DNA of 64,000 nt from Ruminococcaceae bacterium UBA2854 (GCA_002350765.1 DEFK01000037.1:1-64000); one strand, 5' to 3'; positions 18,001 to 26,941 are shown, counted from the first letter of the stretch. Notes: generated by a model not told the origin, from the letters alone. Translations and numbers: made by a program.

Positions 18001-19788
18001 ATGGGAATTTTCAAGAAGACTTTAGCGGTTGTTCTTGCAGCTCTTATGTTAGTTTCTGTATTCACAGTTGCTGCATTTGCTGAGGAAGGCGCTACAGTAG
18101 TAAGAGGTACTCTCCCGAACTGTGACTGGGATGGTACTTATGACGCTGATAACACACTTACAGGCGGAAGCATTACTTATCCTTCTGTTGCTGCAGGTAG
18201 CTATCAGTTTAAGGTTGTTGAGAACGGCACATGGTACGGTGTTGACGGCGATAAGAACGTTGATATCGAAGTATCACAGGAAAGTGATCTCACAATCACA
18301 TTTAACGCTGAGACAAAAGAGATTGGTTTCTCAGGTACAAACGTATCTGCTAAGTCAAGCCTCACAGTTGAGAAGCTCCAGGTTATGGGTACTGTAACAG
18401 GCACAACTTGGAACTTCGAAGACGCTGCTCAGATGACAGGCGAAAACGACGTTTACACAGTAACACTCAATAACGTTGCTGCTGGCGACTATGCTTACAA
18501 GTTCGCTGCTAACGGTTCTTGGGCTGCTAACTGGGGCGCTGAGACCGAAGGCGACGAGAGAACAAGCGGTGATCTTACTTACAACGGTAAAAACTTTGAC
18601 CTCTATCTCGATTCTGCTAAGGATGTTACTTTCAAGTTAGACCTTTCTGCTTTTGATTACAGCACAAAGACAGGCGCTACTTATGAGGTAGTATTATCTT
18701 CTCCCACAGTAGAGACAACTGCTCCTGTTGAAGAGACAACAGAGGCTCAGGAAGGCACAACTGCTCCTGTTGAAGAGACAACAACTCCCGCTACACCTGA
18801 TGAGAAGGAGACAACAGTTCCCGCAACAGATTCCGCAACAGATCCCGCATCTGTTGACGAGCAGGAGACAACAGTTCCCGCTTCACCTGACGAGAAACCC
18901 GCTTCACCTGACGATAAGCCCGCAACAATCGTTCCCGGTTTCTATGTTGTAGGCTCTGAGGAAGTTTGCGGACTTGAGTGGGAAAACGATGACTTTGCTC
19001 ACGTTTACACACACAGCGAGCCCATGCAGTTATCTGCTGACGGCGTAACATACTATCAGGTATTTGAGAACATCAAGGCTTCTGCTGGCAACGAGACTGA
19101 AGAAGGTAATGACATCTATGTATTCAAGGTTGTATACATCGACGAGCTCGGTAACGTTACATGGCATCCGGGCGGAATGGGCAACAACACTAAGGTTACA
19201 GTTGCTGAGGACGGTTCTACAGTATTCTTCCAGTTCAAGCTCCTCGCTTCAAGACCCACTAAGGAAGGTACAGATCCTGAGGCAGTAATCGCTACAGTTT
19301 ACGGTCCTAACGATGAGAAACCCGCTGACTTCTCTAAGGTTCCTTATCCTGAGAAGGAAGAAGAGACAACAGTAGCTCCTACAACAGTAGAGCCCACAAC
19401 AGTTGCTCCTACAACAGTAGCTCCCAAACAGCCTACTACTAAGAAGACAACAACTACTAAGAAGACAGCTAACAAGGCTAAGGTAAGCGTTCCTAAGAAG
19501 GCTCCTAAGGCTACAGCTAAGACTCTTAAGAAGAAGGGCATCAAGGTTTCTAAGCTTATCAAGATCACAAAGACTAAGGGCGCAAAGGTAACTTATAAGA
19601 TCCTTAAGAAGGGTACTTCTAAGAAGATCTATAAGAAGATTTACGTTAAGGGCACAAAGATCAAGATCAAGAAGAAAGCTTCTGTTAAGAAGGGTACTTA
19701 CAAGATCAAGCTTCAGATTAAGATTGGCGCGACTAAGAAAGTTAAGGCTAAGACAATCAAGAAGGTAGTTAAGCTTACAATTAAATAA
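18001..19788 (+). CDS. Abundant secreted protein with X25-like modules and a lysine-rich C-terminal module
   Basis: A 595-residue exported protein without any recognisable enzyme domain. After the signal peptide (cleavage about residue 27, AFA-EE) come two tandem beta-sandwich modules (about 32-118 and 122-233). Their GSYQFKV / GDYAYKF and NGTWYG / NGSWAANWG motifs resemble amylopullulanase-type X25 starch-associated modules. Then a Thr/Pro/Glu linker with repeated TTAPVEETT and PASPDEKP units (about 240-312), a third beta domain (about 313-440), a TTVAPTT linker, and a very basic module (about 490-595) homologous to the tail of the amylase at 2716-4572. Ala and Lys are almost always GCT/GCA and AAG, unlike the GCG-rich neighbours, the usual sign of very high expression. 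Likely a surface starch-binding or wall-associated protein; that role is inference. Confidence 0.8.
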   Translation: MGIFKKTLAVVLAALMLVSVFTVAAFAEEGATVVRGTLPNCDWDGTYDADNTLTGGSITYPSVAAGSYQFKVVENGTWYGVDGDKNVDIEVSQESDLTITFNAETKEIGFSGTNVSAKSSLTVEKLQVMGTVTGTTWNFEDAAQMTGENDVYTVTLNNVAAGDYAYKFAANGSWAANWGAETEGDERTSGDLTYNGKNFDLYLDSAKDVTFKLDLSAFDYSTKTGATYEVVLSSPTVETTAPVEETTEAQEGTTAPVEETTTPATPDEKETTVPATDSATDPASVDEQETTVPASPDEKPASPDDKPATIVPGFYVVGSEEVCGLEWENDDFAHVYTHSEPMQLSADGVTYYQVFENIKASAGNETEEGNDIYVFKVVYIDELGNVTWHPGGMGNNTKVTVAEDGSTVFFQFKLLASRPTKEGTDPEAVIATVYGPNDEKPADFSKVPYPEKEEETTVAPTTVEPTTVAPTTVAPKQPTTKKTTTTKKTANKAKVSVPKKAPKATAKTLKKKGIKVSKLIKITKTKGAKVTYKILKKGTSKKIYKKIYVKGTKIKIKKKASVKKGTYKIKLQIKIGATKKVKAKTIKKVVKLTIK

Positions 19789-19805
19789 TCTTACTTAGAT
19801 TTTTT

Positions 19806-19840
19806 AGGACTCCCCCAGCGGGAGTCCTATTTTTATTTTT
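19806..19840 (+). terminator. Rho-independent terminator
   Basis: AGGACTCCC, short CAG loop region, GGGAGTCCT, then ATTTTTATTTTT, 18 bp after the stop codon of the secreted protein. Confidence 0.92.
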
Positions 19841-20057
19841 CCACGTCATGCGTGGACGTTCCTATTTAAAATGTCCTATCCCCCGTACGTTTAATGTCCT
19901 ATGAAGTTTTGGATAAGGATGATAAGTTCTGCGCTTTGGTTTATATACAACACCTTAACAAGGGCTTAGAACCGAGAACTGAGAACTGATAACTAACAAC
20001 TAACCTGTCACAGATGTCACAGCAAATTTCACTATACCCCCTACGGTTTAATAACAG

Positions 20058-20187
20058 CTGTCATACTGAGTGGTTTGCGAAGCAAAATTCGCGATAGCGA
20101 ATAACCGAAGGATCTTACTCTGTAAGATGACGTTGTGAAAGAGGTATAAGATCTTTCGACTCCGCTTCGCTCCGCTCAAGATGACAG
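20058..20187. repeat. MITE-like inverted element of 130 bp
   Basis: The ends are imperfect inverted repeats: CTGTCATACTGAG at 20058-20070 and CTCAAGATGACAG at 20175-20187. Subterminal GAAGGATCTTA (about 20107-20117) mirrors TAAGATCTTTC (about 20148-20158), and GCGAAGC-type motifs recur in both arms. There is no coding capacity. It could be a mobile miniature element or a large RNA hairpin. Confidence 0.6.
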
Positions 20188-20211
20188 GTGGAGCGCACGT
20201 AGTGACTCAGA

Positions 20212-20304
20212 AAAATATGAACCTCTCCTCCCTATCCAAAGTTACACAGACAAACAAAGGTCAGAGGGATATAACATTTTAAAGAGGGAATGCACGGATT
20301 GACG
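20212..20304. repeat. 93-bp direct repeat, copy 1
   Basis: Begins AAAATATGAACCTCTCC and ends GGATTGACG. The next copy starts 102 bp further on and matches over the whole length with a handful of substitutions. Confidence 0.9.
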
Positions 20305-20313
20305 AGCAAAAAT

Positions 20314-20406
20314 AAAATATGAACCTCTCCTCCCTATCCAAAGTTCAACAGACAAACAAAGGTCCGGGGGATATAATATTTTAAAGAGGGAATCAAAGGA
20401 TTGACG
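20314..20406. repeat. 93-bp direct repeat, copy 2
   Basis: Second copy of the unit at 20212-20304, same length, separated from it by 9 bp. Contains the same AAAGAGGGAAT and GATATAA blocks. No open frame spans it. Confidence 0.9.
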
Positions 20407-20587
20407 TGGAGTTTTAAAAAAATTGTAACTATATAATTACAAATTTTAACAAACGAACAACTTTTAAATAAGTTACAATTTAGTATAAAACTGTCGTTTT
20501 TCAACGTTTAATTCCATTAGAAAAATTTATTTAACTTTTATGCTCGTATTGCACAAAAATCTCATCGAAAATTTGTCATTTTGACTA

Positions 20588-20616
20588 TTGACGAAAACGG
20601 TGAAATCCGATATAAT
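20588..20616 (+). promoter_or_regulatory. Sigma-A promoter for nrdDG
   Basis: TTGACG at 20588-20593, 17 bp, TATAAT at 20611-20616, about 85 bp upstream of the nrdD ATG. Confidence 0.8.
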
Positions 20617-20636
20617 GTGCAGGCAATCTGAGAGAT

Positions 20637-20654
20637 ACCACAATATATTGTGGT
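20637..20654 (+). promoter_or_regulatory. Probable NrdR box (18-bp perfect palindrome)
   Basis: ACCACAATATATTGTGGT is self-complementary and its core CACAATATATTGTG matches the NrdR consensus (ACAC-W-ATATAT-W-GTGT) at the inner 14 positions. A weaker match at about 20605-20620 (ATATAATGTG) lies 33 bp upstream over the -10 element, close to the usual paired NrdR-box spacing. No nrdR gene is in the window. Confidence 0.65.
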
Positions 20655-20700
20655 TTTAAAGAAATAACGATTACAAACGTGTAATATGGGAGGATTTAGA

Positions 20701-23061
20701 ATGATTACGAAAATTAAGAAAAGAGACGGACGTACTGCTGACTTCGATATAGATAAGATTACACAAGCTATCTATAAAGCCGCGCAGGCTATCGGCGGTA
20801 CAGACTACGAAACAGCGAACGAGCTCGCTAAAGAAGTTTGTGATATCCTCGAGGCTCAGGACAATAACGAGCCTACCGTAGAACAGGTACAGGATACTGT
20901 AGAAAAGGTTCTTATCGAAAACGGCCACGCCAGAACAGCTAAGGAGTATATCCTTTACAGAGCCGACCGTACAAGAGTACGTGATATGAACACAAAGCTT
21001 ATGAAGATATACGAGGACCTTACCTTTAAAGCCGCTAAGGACAACGACGTTAAGCGTGAGAACGCTAATATCGACGGCGACACAGCTATGGGTACAATGC
21101 TTAAATACGGCTCTGAGGGCGCTAAGCAGTTCTACCATATGTATATCCTCAACCCCAAACATTCAAAGGCTCACCTCGACGGCGATATTCATATTCACGA
21201 TTTAGACTTCTTTACGCTTACTACTACCTGCTGTCAGATTGACCTTCTTAAACTATTTAAGGACGGATTTTCAACAGGCCACGGCTATTTAAGAGAGCCT
21301 AACGACATCCAGTCTTATTCCGCTTTAGCGTGTATCGCTATTCAGTCCAACCAGAATGACCAGCACGGCGGACAGAGTGTTCCTAATTTCGACTATTCTA
21401 TGGCTCCAGGTGTCGCTAAGACCTACAGAAAGCGTTACCGTCAGAATTTAGAGAGAGCTATTGAGCTCTTAACAGATACAGAAAATCCCGAGGCTTACAC
21501 AACGGAGCTCGCGGATAAGGCGGAGGAAATCTCAGGCACTACTCCCAAGCTCGAGAACCAGACTCCCGAGTACAAGGAAGCGGAGCTCAAGCTCTTATCG
21601 GAAGCGTTCGGCGATAAGCTCGCGGGGAAGATTCAGAGATTCGCGTTTAAGCACGCTGAGTCCGAAACTGACAGAGCTACATTCCAGGCGATGGAAGCGC
21701 TTATCCACAACCTCAACACTATGCACAGCCGCGCGGGCGCTCAGATTCCGTTCTCATCCCTTAACTACGGCACGGATACATCACCCGAGGGCAGAATGGT
21801 TATGAAGAATATCCTTAAAGCTACGGATAACGGTCTCGGAAACGGCGAGACTCCTATCTTCCCCATTCAGATTTTCAAGGTAAAAGAGGGTATCAACTAT
21901 AACCCCGAGGATCCCAACTACGATATTTATAAAGAAACAATGAAGGTTTCGGCGAAGCGTCTCTTCCCCAACTATTCCTTCCTCGACGCTCCCTACAACC
22001 TCCAGTATTATAAAGAAGGTCATCCCGAGACTGAGGTCGCTTATATGGGATGCCGTACAAGAGTTATCGGAAATGTATATGATCCCGACAGAGAGATAAC
22101 TTACGGCAGAGGTAACTTAAGCTTTACTTCCATCAACCTCCCCCGTCTCGCTATTCTCTCCAACAAGAACGTTGACTTCTTCTTCGAGCAGCTCGACAGA
22201 ATGTGTGACTTAGTTGTAGAGCAGCTCTTAGAGAGATTTGAGATTCAGTGCTCCAAAATAGTTAAAAACTATCCGTTCCTTATGGGACAGGGCGTATGGA
22301 TCGACTCCGAAAAACTCGGTCCTAACGACTCCGTACGCGACGTATTAAAGCACGGCTCGCTTACTACAGGCTTTATCGGTTTAGCCGAGTGTCTTAAAGC
22401 GCTTGTCGGCAAGCATCACGGCGAGAGCGAGAGCTCACAGAAGCTCGGACTTGAAATCATCGGCTTTATGCGCAAGAAGATGAACGAGGCTACTAAGAAA
22501 TATCAGCTCAACTTTGCGCTTATCGGTACTCCCGCCGAGGGTCTTTCGGGACGTTTCGTAAGAATCGACAGAGAGCGTTTTGGCACTATCCCCGGAGTTA
22601 CAGACAGAGATTACTATACAAACTCATTCCATATCCCCGTTTACTACAATATTTCCGCGTTCGATAAGATTAAGCTCGAGGCTCCTTACCATAACCTCAC
22701 TAACGGCGGTCATATCTCCTATATCGAGCTCGACGGCGATCCGACACAGAACCTCGACGCGTTTGAGGCTGTTATCCGCCAGATGAAGGAATCAGGAGTA
22801 GGCTACGGCTCGATTAACCATCCTGTAGACAGAGATCCCGTTTGCGGACATACAGGTATTATCGGCGACTACTGCCCGATTTGCGGACGTAAGGAAGGCG
22901 AAGGCGGTAAAGGCTTCGAGAGAATCCGCCGTATCACGGGCTATCTCGTAGGTACGCTCGACCGCTTCAACGACGCTAAGAGAAAAGAAGTTGAAGAAAG
23001 AGTTAAACACAGTATCGGCGAAAGCGCTGATATGAGCTTATTCGAGGAAGAATCCGCGTAA
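20701..23061 (+). CDS. nrdD: Anaerobic (class III) ribonucleoside-triphosphate reductase
   Basis: Makes deoxyribonucleotides under anaerobiosis with a glycyl radical. The N-terminal ATP-cone (about 1-95) has KRDGRTADFDIDKI. The large reductase domain includes DGDIHIHDLDFF and the C-terminus has the four-Cys zinc site CGHTGIIGDYCPICGR followed by RRITGYLVGTL with the radical glycine. I use the ATG at 20701 because GGGAGG lies 8 nt upstream; a longer frame start 15 bp up lies within that RBS region. It overlaps nrdG by one base (TAATG). Confidence 0.97.
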   Translation: MITKIKKRDGRTADFDIDKITQAIYKAAQAIGGTDYETANELAKEVCDILEAQDNNEPTVEQVQDTVEKVLIENGHARTAKEYILYRADRTRVRDMNTKLMKIYEDLTFKAAKDNDVKRENANIDGDTAMGTMLKYGSEGAKQFYHMYILNPKHSKAHLDGDIHIHDLDFFTLTTTCCQIDLLKLFKDGFSTGHGYLREPNDIQSYSALACIAIQSNQNDQHGGQSVPNFDYSMAPGVAKTYRKRYRQNLERAIELLTDTENPEAYTTELADKAEEISGTTPKLENQTPEYKEAELKLLSEAFGDKLAGKIQRFAFKHAESETDRATFQAMEALIHNLNTMHSRAGAQIPFSSLNYGTDTSPEGRMVMKNILKATDNGLGNGETPIFPIQIFKVKEGINYNPEDPNYDIYKETMKVSAKRLFPNYSFLDAPYNLQYYKEGHPETEVAYMGCRTRVIGNVYDPDREITYGRGNLSFTSINLPRLAILSNKNVDFFFEQLDRMCDLVVEQLLERFEIQCSKIVKNYPFLMGQGVWIDSEKLGPNDSVRDVLKHGSLTTGFIGLAECLKALVGKHHGESESSQKLGLEIIGFMRKKMNEATKKYQLNFALIGTPAEGLSGRFVRIDRERFGTIPGVTDRDYYTNSFHIPVYYNISAFDKIKLEAPYHNLTNGGHISYIELDGDPTQNLDAFEAVIRQMKESGVGYGSINHPVDRDPVCGHTGIIGDYCPICGRKEGEGGKGFERIRRITGYLVGTLDRFNDAKRKEVEERVKHSIGESADMSLFEEESA

Positions 23062-23612
23062 TGGGAACTAAACTGAACTTATCCGGGGTTGTCAGCGAGA
23101 GTATCGTTGACGGCCCCGGTATCAGAATGACAATATTTACACAGGGCTGTCCTCATCACTGCAAGGGCTGTCATAATCCCGAAACCTGGCCGTTCGAGCA
23201 AAGACATTCGGGCGACGTCGATAAGATACTTAAGATCGCCGTTAACAACCCGATTTTGCAGGGACTTACGTTCTCGGGCGGAGAACCGTTCTGTCAGGCG
23301 GAGGCGTTAGCCGAGCTTGCCGAGAAATGCCATAAAAAAGGTCTTAATGTTATGTCCTATACAGGATATACCTTCGAGGAGCTTCTCGCGGGAAAGGACG
23401 AGCATCCCGAATGGATGCGACTGCTCGAAAACTGCGATTACCTTGTAGACGGTAAATTTGAGCTTGAGCAGAGAAGCCTTGTACTGCTTTTCAGAGGCAG
23501 TAAGAACCAGCGTTTCCTCGACGTTAAGAAAAGCTTAGAAGCGGGAAAAGCGATAAGCGTAGACGAGGATAATTTATACTCGGGTACTAAAACAAGAAAG
23601 ATTATAGACTAA
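23061..23612 (+). CDS. nrdG: Anaerobic ribonucleotide reductase activating protein
   Basis: Radical-SAM activase that installs the glycyl radical on NrdD. The iron-sulfur CxxxCxxC site is CPHHCKGCHNPETW (about 29-42), and LTFSGGEP follows as the SAM-binding GGE block. At 183 residues it is the family length. Its ATG shares a base with the nrdD stop, so it is translationally coupled, and a strong terminator follows. Confidence 0.96.
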   Translation: MGTKLNLSGVVSESIVDGPGIRMTIFTQGCPHHCKGCHNPETWPFEQRHSGDVDKILKIAVNNPILQGLTFSGGEPFCQAEALAELAEKCHKKGLNVMSYTGYTFEELLAGKDEHPEWMRLLENCDYLVDGKFELEQRSLVLLFRGSKNQRFLDVKKSLEAGKAISVDEDNLYSGTKTRKIID

Positions 23613-23643
23613 AACGCAGGCTTACGCCCGCGTTTTATTTTTG
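23611..23643 (+). terminator. Rho-independent terminator of nrdDG
   Basis: AAAACGCAGGC, TTAC loop, GCCCGCGTTTT, then ATTTTT, starting at the nrdG stop codon. Confidence 0.85.
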
Positions 23644-23704
23644 CGATAAACTCCTTGATTTTTAAGAAGCTATATAATAAAATAATATACAAGGAAGTGA
23701 TTAT

Positions 23705-24487
23705 ATGAATAAAATATTTTTAATACCGATATTTATTATTTCATTGGGATTCTTAATCTGGTTTATTCTGCCGATTATAAACTACGGTATACTGAACCCC
23801 GGAAACATACTCGGAATTGTTCTATGTTTATACCTTATGCTGTGGAGCGGACTGAATACGAAATACGTAGAAATAAAACATAGTCTGTGTTCCCATCAGG
23901 CCGTTCAAATACTATGGAGGATATTCAATGTGTGCGCGGGCGTTTTCATCGCTTACGCGGTAATTGTGAGCGTTTTAATGGTATGTACGGCTTTCTTCTC
24001 CCCTCCCGCGGGAAATTCGACCGCCGTTGTACTCGGAGCTCAGGTTAAACCCTGGGGACCGAGCGCGTTATTACAGCAGAGAATCGACGCGGCAGCAGAC
24101 TTTCTAAAAGAAAACCCCGAATCCGCGGCAGTAGTTTCCGGCGGTCAGGGTAAGGACGAGCCTATGAGCGAGGCTCAGAGTATGTACGAGAATATCGTAA
24201 AGCAAGGCGTGGACGGCTCTCGAATCTACAAGGAAGATAAATCCGTTAACACCAAGCAGAATATAAAATTCTCTTATAGAATTATAAAAGAAAACAATCT
24301 GAATGAGGATATAACAATTATCACCGACAGCTTTCATCAGCTAAGGGCGAGGATAATCGCGAATAAGCTGAAAATAAAGTCGAAGATAAGCTCGGTAAAC
24401 TCAGTTAATCATAAAATCGGGATAATCTGCTACCCCACATTTTTCGTCAGAGAATGGATAGCGATACCATTTGAACTTTTGAAATAA
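23705..24487 (+). CDS. DUF218 (YdcF/SanA-like) membrane protein
   Basis: A 260-residue protein with three N-terminal hydrophobic helices (about 4-25, 31-50, 74-98), then a DUF218 domain. The domain signature is STAVVLGAQVKPWGPSALLQQRIDAA with AVVSGGQGKDEPMSEAQSM and the C-terminal TDSFHQLRARIIA. Members such as SanA are tied to envelope integrity; the biochemical function is unknown. It faces the amylase operon at 24554 across a bidirectional terminator. AAGGAAGTG precedes the ATG. Confidence 0.85.
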   Translation: MNKIFLIPIFIISLGFLIWFILPIINYGILNPGNILGIVLCLYLMLWSGLNTKYVEIKHSLCSHQAVQILWRIFNVCAGVFIAYAVIVSVLMVCTAFFSPPAGNSTAVVLGAQVKPWGPSALLQQRIDAAADFLKENPESAAVVSGGQGKDEPMSEAQSMYENIVKQGVDGSRIYKEDKSVNTKQNIKFSYRIIKENNLNEDITIITDSFHQLRARIIANKLKIKSKISSVNSVNHKIGIICYPTFFVREWIAIPFELLK

Positions 24488-24511
24488 CCTAAATCCTACA
24501 CCCTAAACCCT

Positions 24512-24546
24512 AAAAAAACGGAAGAGCGTTTGCTCTTCCGTTTTTA
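24512..24546. terminator. Bidirectional terminator
   Basis: AAAAAAACGGAAGAGC, GTTT loop, GCTCTTCCGTTTTT. T-tracts on both strands serve the converging DUF218 gene and the amylase at 24554-26941. Confidence 0.93.
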
Positions 24547-24553
24547 ATTTAGT

Positions 24554-26941
24554 TTATTTAAGATATGTTGTTGTGCCGCCGATTTTACCGTCAATTCCTG
24601 TAAATCCTGAAGCGCAGCATACATAAACTCTCATATTGCCTTTACCCGAAGCAGGTACTGTAAGAGTACCGCCGGATACATTCTGAACGTCACCTGTAAC
24701 GGCGTCGATATACTTACCGTTTGGTATATTCTTAAATGTAGCGCTGTTTGTTACAGCTACGCAAGCGAGAGAGTCAACGCCCTCGGAAGCGTCTGTGTAA
24801 CGTCTCAGATAAGCCATATCGCCGCTTACATAGGTGCTGTTTGTGGTATACTGACCTTTCTGTAAAGCGGGTACCGCTCTACGGATAGCGTTAAGCTTGG
24901 AAAGTTGCTGACAAAGCGGGCTCTCAAGAGTTGTCTTAACCTTACCCGACGCGGAATAATCGCTGAAATCGTTAGCGCTTACGTCACCCTCGAGGTAATC
25001 GCCGTAATAAGCTCTTCCTGAGTTCTCTAAGGAAATAAGAGTACCCTTGTCTATTAACTCGCCTTTCTTAAACTCAACCTCGGAGCCGTAATAAACGCAA
25101 GGAATACCGCGGAATGTAAACATAAGGTTCATATTCTCAGCCCACGCCTGTGTACCGCCTGAGAATCGAGTAAACTCATCAGGTCTTTCGGGCGAATAGT
25201 CGTGAGAATCAACATACATAACATTCCAGGAAGCGTCGTTATAATACTTATCGCTTTCCTTAGCTACTCTGAACGCGTCTCCCGCGGAGCCGAACATTCT
25301 GTGCATTGTAAAGTCAATAGCGTTCATTCCCGAAGCCTTGGATGTATCGGGATTATGATATTTGATTCCGTCTAAGAAAGCGTTGGTTGAGCTTGGCTGT
25401 TTACTGGGATCGTCTTCCTGTAGATAATGGTCAAATGTGAGATTCATATTGCTGTTGATAGATTCTCTGCTTGTATCCCATTTCCAGGAGTTAGCCCATT
25501 TATCGTTGCTCTCTGTCCAGGTGTAGTAAGGAGCGGATTCTTCCGCGTGGCCTCTGTACCATACCTGTGTATATCTTGTACAGATTTCGCCGAACATATA
25601 GAAGCCGCTATTGCCCGAATCTTCCGCGGCGGCTAAAATCTGGGGATTATACATCATATTAAGAGAGAGTCTCGGAATATGTCTTACTGTATCAACACGG
25701 AAAGCGTCTACGCCCATATTAATATACTTAGCGTACGCTTCGGTTGTATACTTAGCTACAGCGGGGTTCTCGGTGTTAAGGTCAACGCAGTCACCCGCGA
25801 TCTGGGCGAATTTAGTTGTCCAGTCATCGTAGTTCGGATTCTGGAAATATCCGCTGTGCCAGTAGTTATCCTTATTATAAGTATCGCTGTTGGACAGCTT
25901 ATTTATACTGTAATCCTTCTCTTCGGGATGGCCCTCAGTGCCGTTGCCGTTATCGCCCGAGTAGGTTACGTTCTTCATCAGATTCAGACGAGCCTGATAC
26001 TGAGCGCCCGGCTGGAGATTCCAGTACTGCTCCGCTGTCGAAACGCCCGCGGCGTCAAGAAGCGTTTTAGTCGGAATCATACTATCCTCTAAGCTTGATA
26101 AGTCCTTAGTGTAATCCTTTTCGAAAAGCTTACATAAGGTACCCTCGCCGAAGTTACCCGTATGGTTCCATACTACGTCCTGGCAAATCTTCATATTCTT
26201 AGCATGGGCTGCGTCGATTAAATCCTGATAGGTAAAATCTTTACTTTCGTAACGACCGTCTACCTTAGAGAAATCCATAGCGTGGTAGCCGTGGTAATCG
26301 TAGCCCGAGCCGTTCTCTACAACAGGAGTGATCCAGATTGCGGAGAAGCCGAGAGCCTTAATATAATCGAGCTTTTCGGCTAAGCCCTTAAAGTCTCCGC
26401 GCCACGCGGGATCCGAGTCGGGGTTATTAGCAACCTTGTCGTCCCAGCAGTGTACGTTGTTAGATTTATCACCGTCGTAGAAACGGGTTGTCATAACAAA
26501 GTAAATTGTATCCTCGCGGAAATCAATACTGTCGTTCTGAATGGCGGTATCGGGATTCTGATTTCTCCAGATTTTGTTCTTATACCACCATTCGCCCGCG
26601 TTGCGTGTAAGTTCTCTTGAAAGCTGTTTTCCGTCTTTATCGGTAAACAGCATATTGATTTTGGTTAAATCTTTAAAAGTATATGTGTACCAGTTTTCTC
26701 CCTGAGTGGCGTCTTTAGTCATTTTTACGCCGGGATAAGTTGTTTCAATATTATTAGGAAGCGAGTTCCAATAGTATACGTACGGCTCTACATCTTCGCT
26801 TTTGTAATGAATTGTAATACCTGTAGAGTCAGCGGAAGTCTTTTTCTTTTCGGAAGCTACCGCTGCCGTGGTTACCACACTCACAGAAACAATCAACAGA
26901 ATAGCAAGAAGCAGAGCGATAATGCCTTTAATTCTTGTCAT
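24554..26941 (-). CDS. Secreted GH13 alpha-amylase with N-terminal starch-binding-like module
   Basis: Extracellular alpha-glucan hydrolase, 795 residues. The signal peptide is followed by a beta-sandwich module (about 41-128, ITIHYKS ... PYVYYWNS ... YPGVKM) that looks like a CBM25/26-type starch binder. The GH13 barrel has DVVWNHTG (about 255), nucleophile Asp417 in VDAFRVDTVRH, Glu452 in FGEICTR and Asp581 in VDSHDYS. A long insert (about 265-375) between strands distinguishes it from the other amylases here. No dockerin or anchor is seen, so it may be freely secreted. AAGGAG precedes the ATG. It follows the CBM26/dockerin gene by 15 bp in one operon. Confidence 0.93.
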   Translation of the reverse strand: MTRIKGIIALLLAILLIVSVSVVTTAAVASEKKKTSADSTGITIHYKSEDVEPYVYYWNSLPNNIETTYPGVKMTKDATQGENWYTYTFKDLTKINMLFTDKDGKQLSRELTRNAGEWWYKNKIWRNQNPDTAIQNDSIDFREDTIYFVMTTRFYDGDKSNNVHCWDDKVANNPDSDPAWRGDFKGLAEKLDYIKALGFSAIWITPVVENGSGYDYHGYHAMDFSKVDGRYESKDFTYQDLIDAAHAKNMKICQDVVWNHTGNFGEGTLCKLFEKDYTKDLSSLEDSMIPTKTLLDAAGVSTAEQYWNLQPGAQYQARLNLMKNVTYSGDNGNGTEGHPEEKDYSINKLSNSDTYNKDNYWHSGYFQNPNYDDWTTKFAQIAGDCVDLNTENPAVAKYTTEAYAKYINMGVDAFRVDTVRHIPRLSLNMMYNPQILAAAEDSGNSGFYMFGEICTRYTQVWYRGHAEESAPYYTWTESNDKWANSWKWDTSRESINSNMNLTFDHYLQEDDPSKQPSSTNAFLDGIKYHNPDTSKASGMNAIDFTMHRMFGSAGDAFRVAKESDKYYNDASWNVMYVDSHDYSPERPDEFTRFSGGTQAWAENMNLMFTFRGIPCVYYGSEVEFKKGELIDKGTLISLENSGRAYYGDYLEGDVSANDFSDYSASGKVKTTLESPLCQQLSKLNAIRRAVPALQKGQYTTNSTYVSGDMAYLRRYTDASEGVDSLACVAVTNSATFKNIPNGKYIDAVTGDVQNVSGGTLTVPASGKGNMRVYVCCASGFTGIDGKIGGTTTYLK

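Larger units (their letters stand above)
19841..20587. other. Non-coding, repeat-rich stretch between the secreted-protein gene and nrdD
   Basis: No credible gene lies in these about 750 bp. They hold two ATGTCCTAT copies near 19880-19900, a run of GAGAACTGA-like short repeats near 19974-20000, a 130-bp inverted element and two 93-bp direct repeats (listed separately), then an AT-rich segment. That segment has a weak inverted repeat (AAAATTGTAA ... TTACAAATTTT) near 20417-20448. Confidence 0.8.

Noticed and set aside
20212..20406. Possible CRISPR array
   Set aside because: Only two 93-bp repeats with a 9-bp spacer; wrong repeat and spacer lengths and no cas genes.
24488..24515. Telomere-like CCTAAATCC...CCCTAAACCCTAA text
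   Set aside because: Too short and irregular; it lies between a stop codon and a terminator and looks like low-complexity intergenic sequence.
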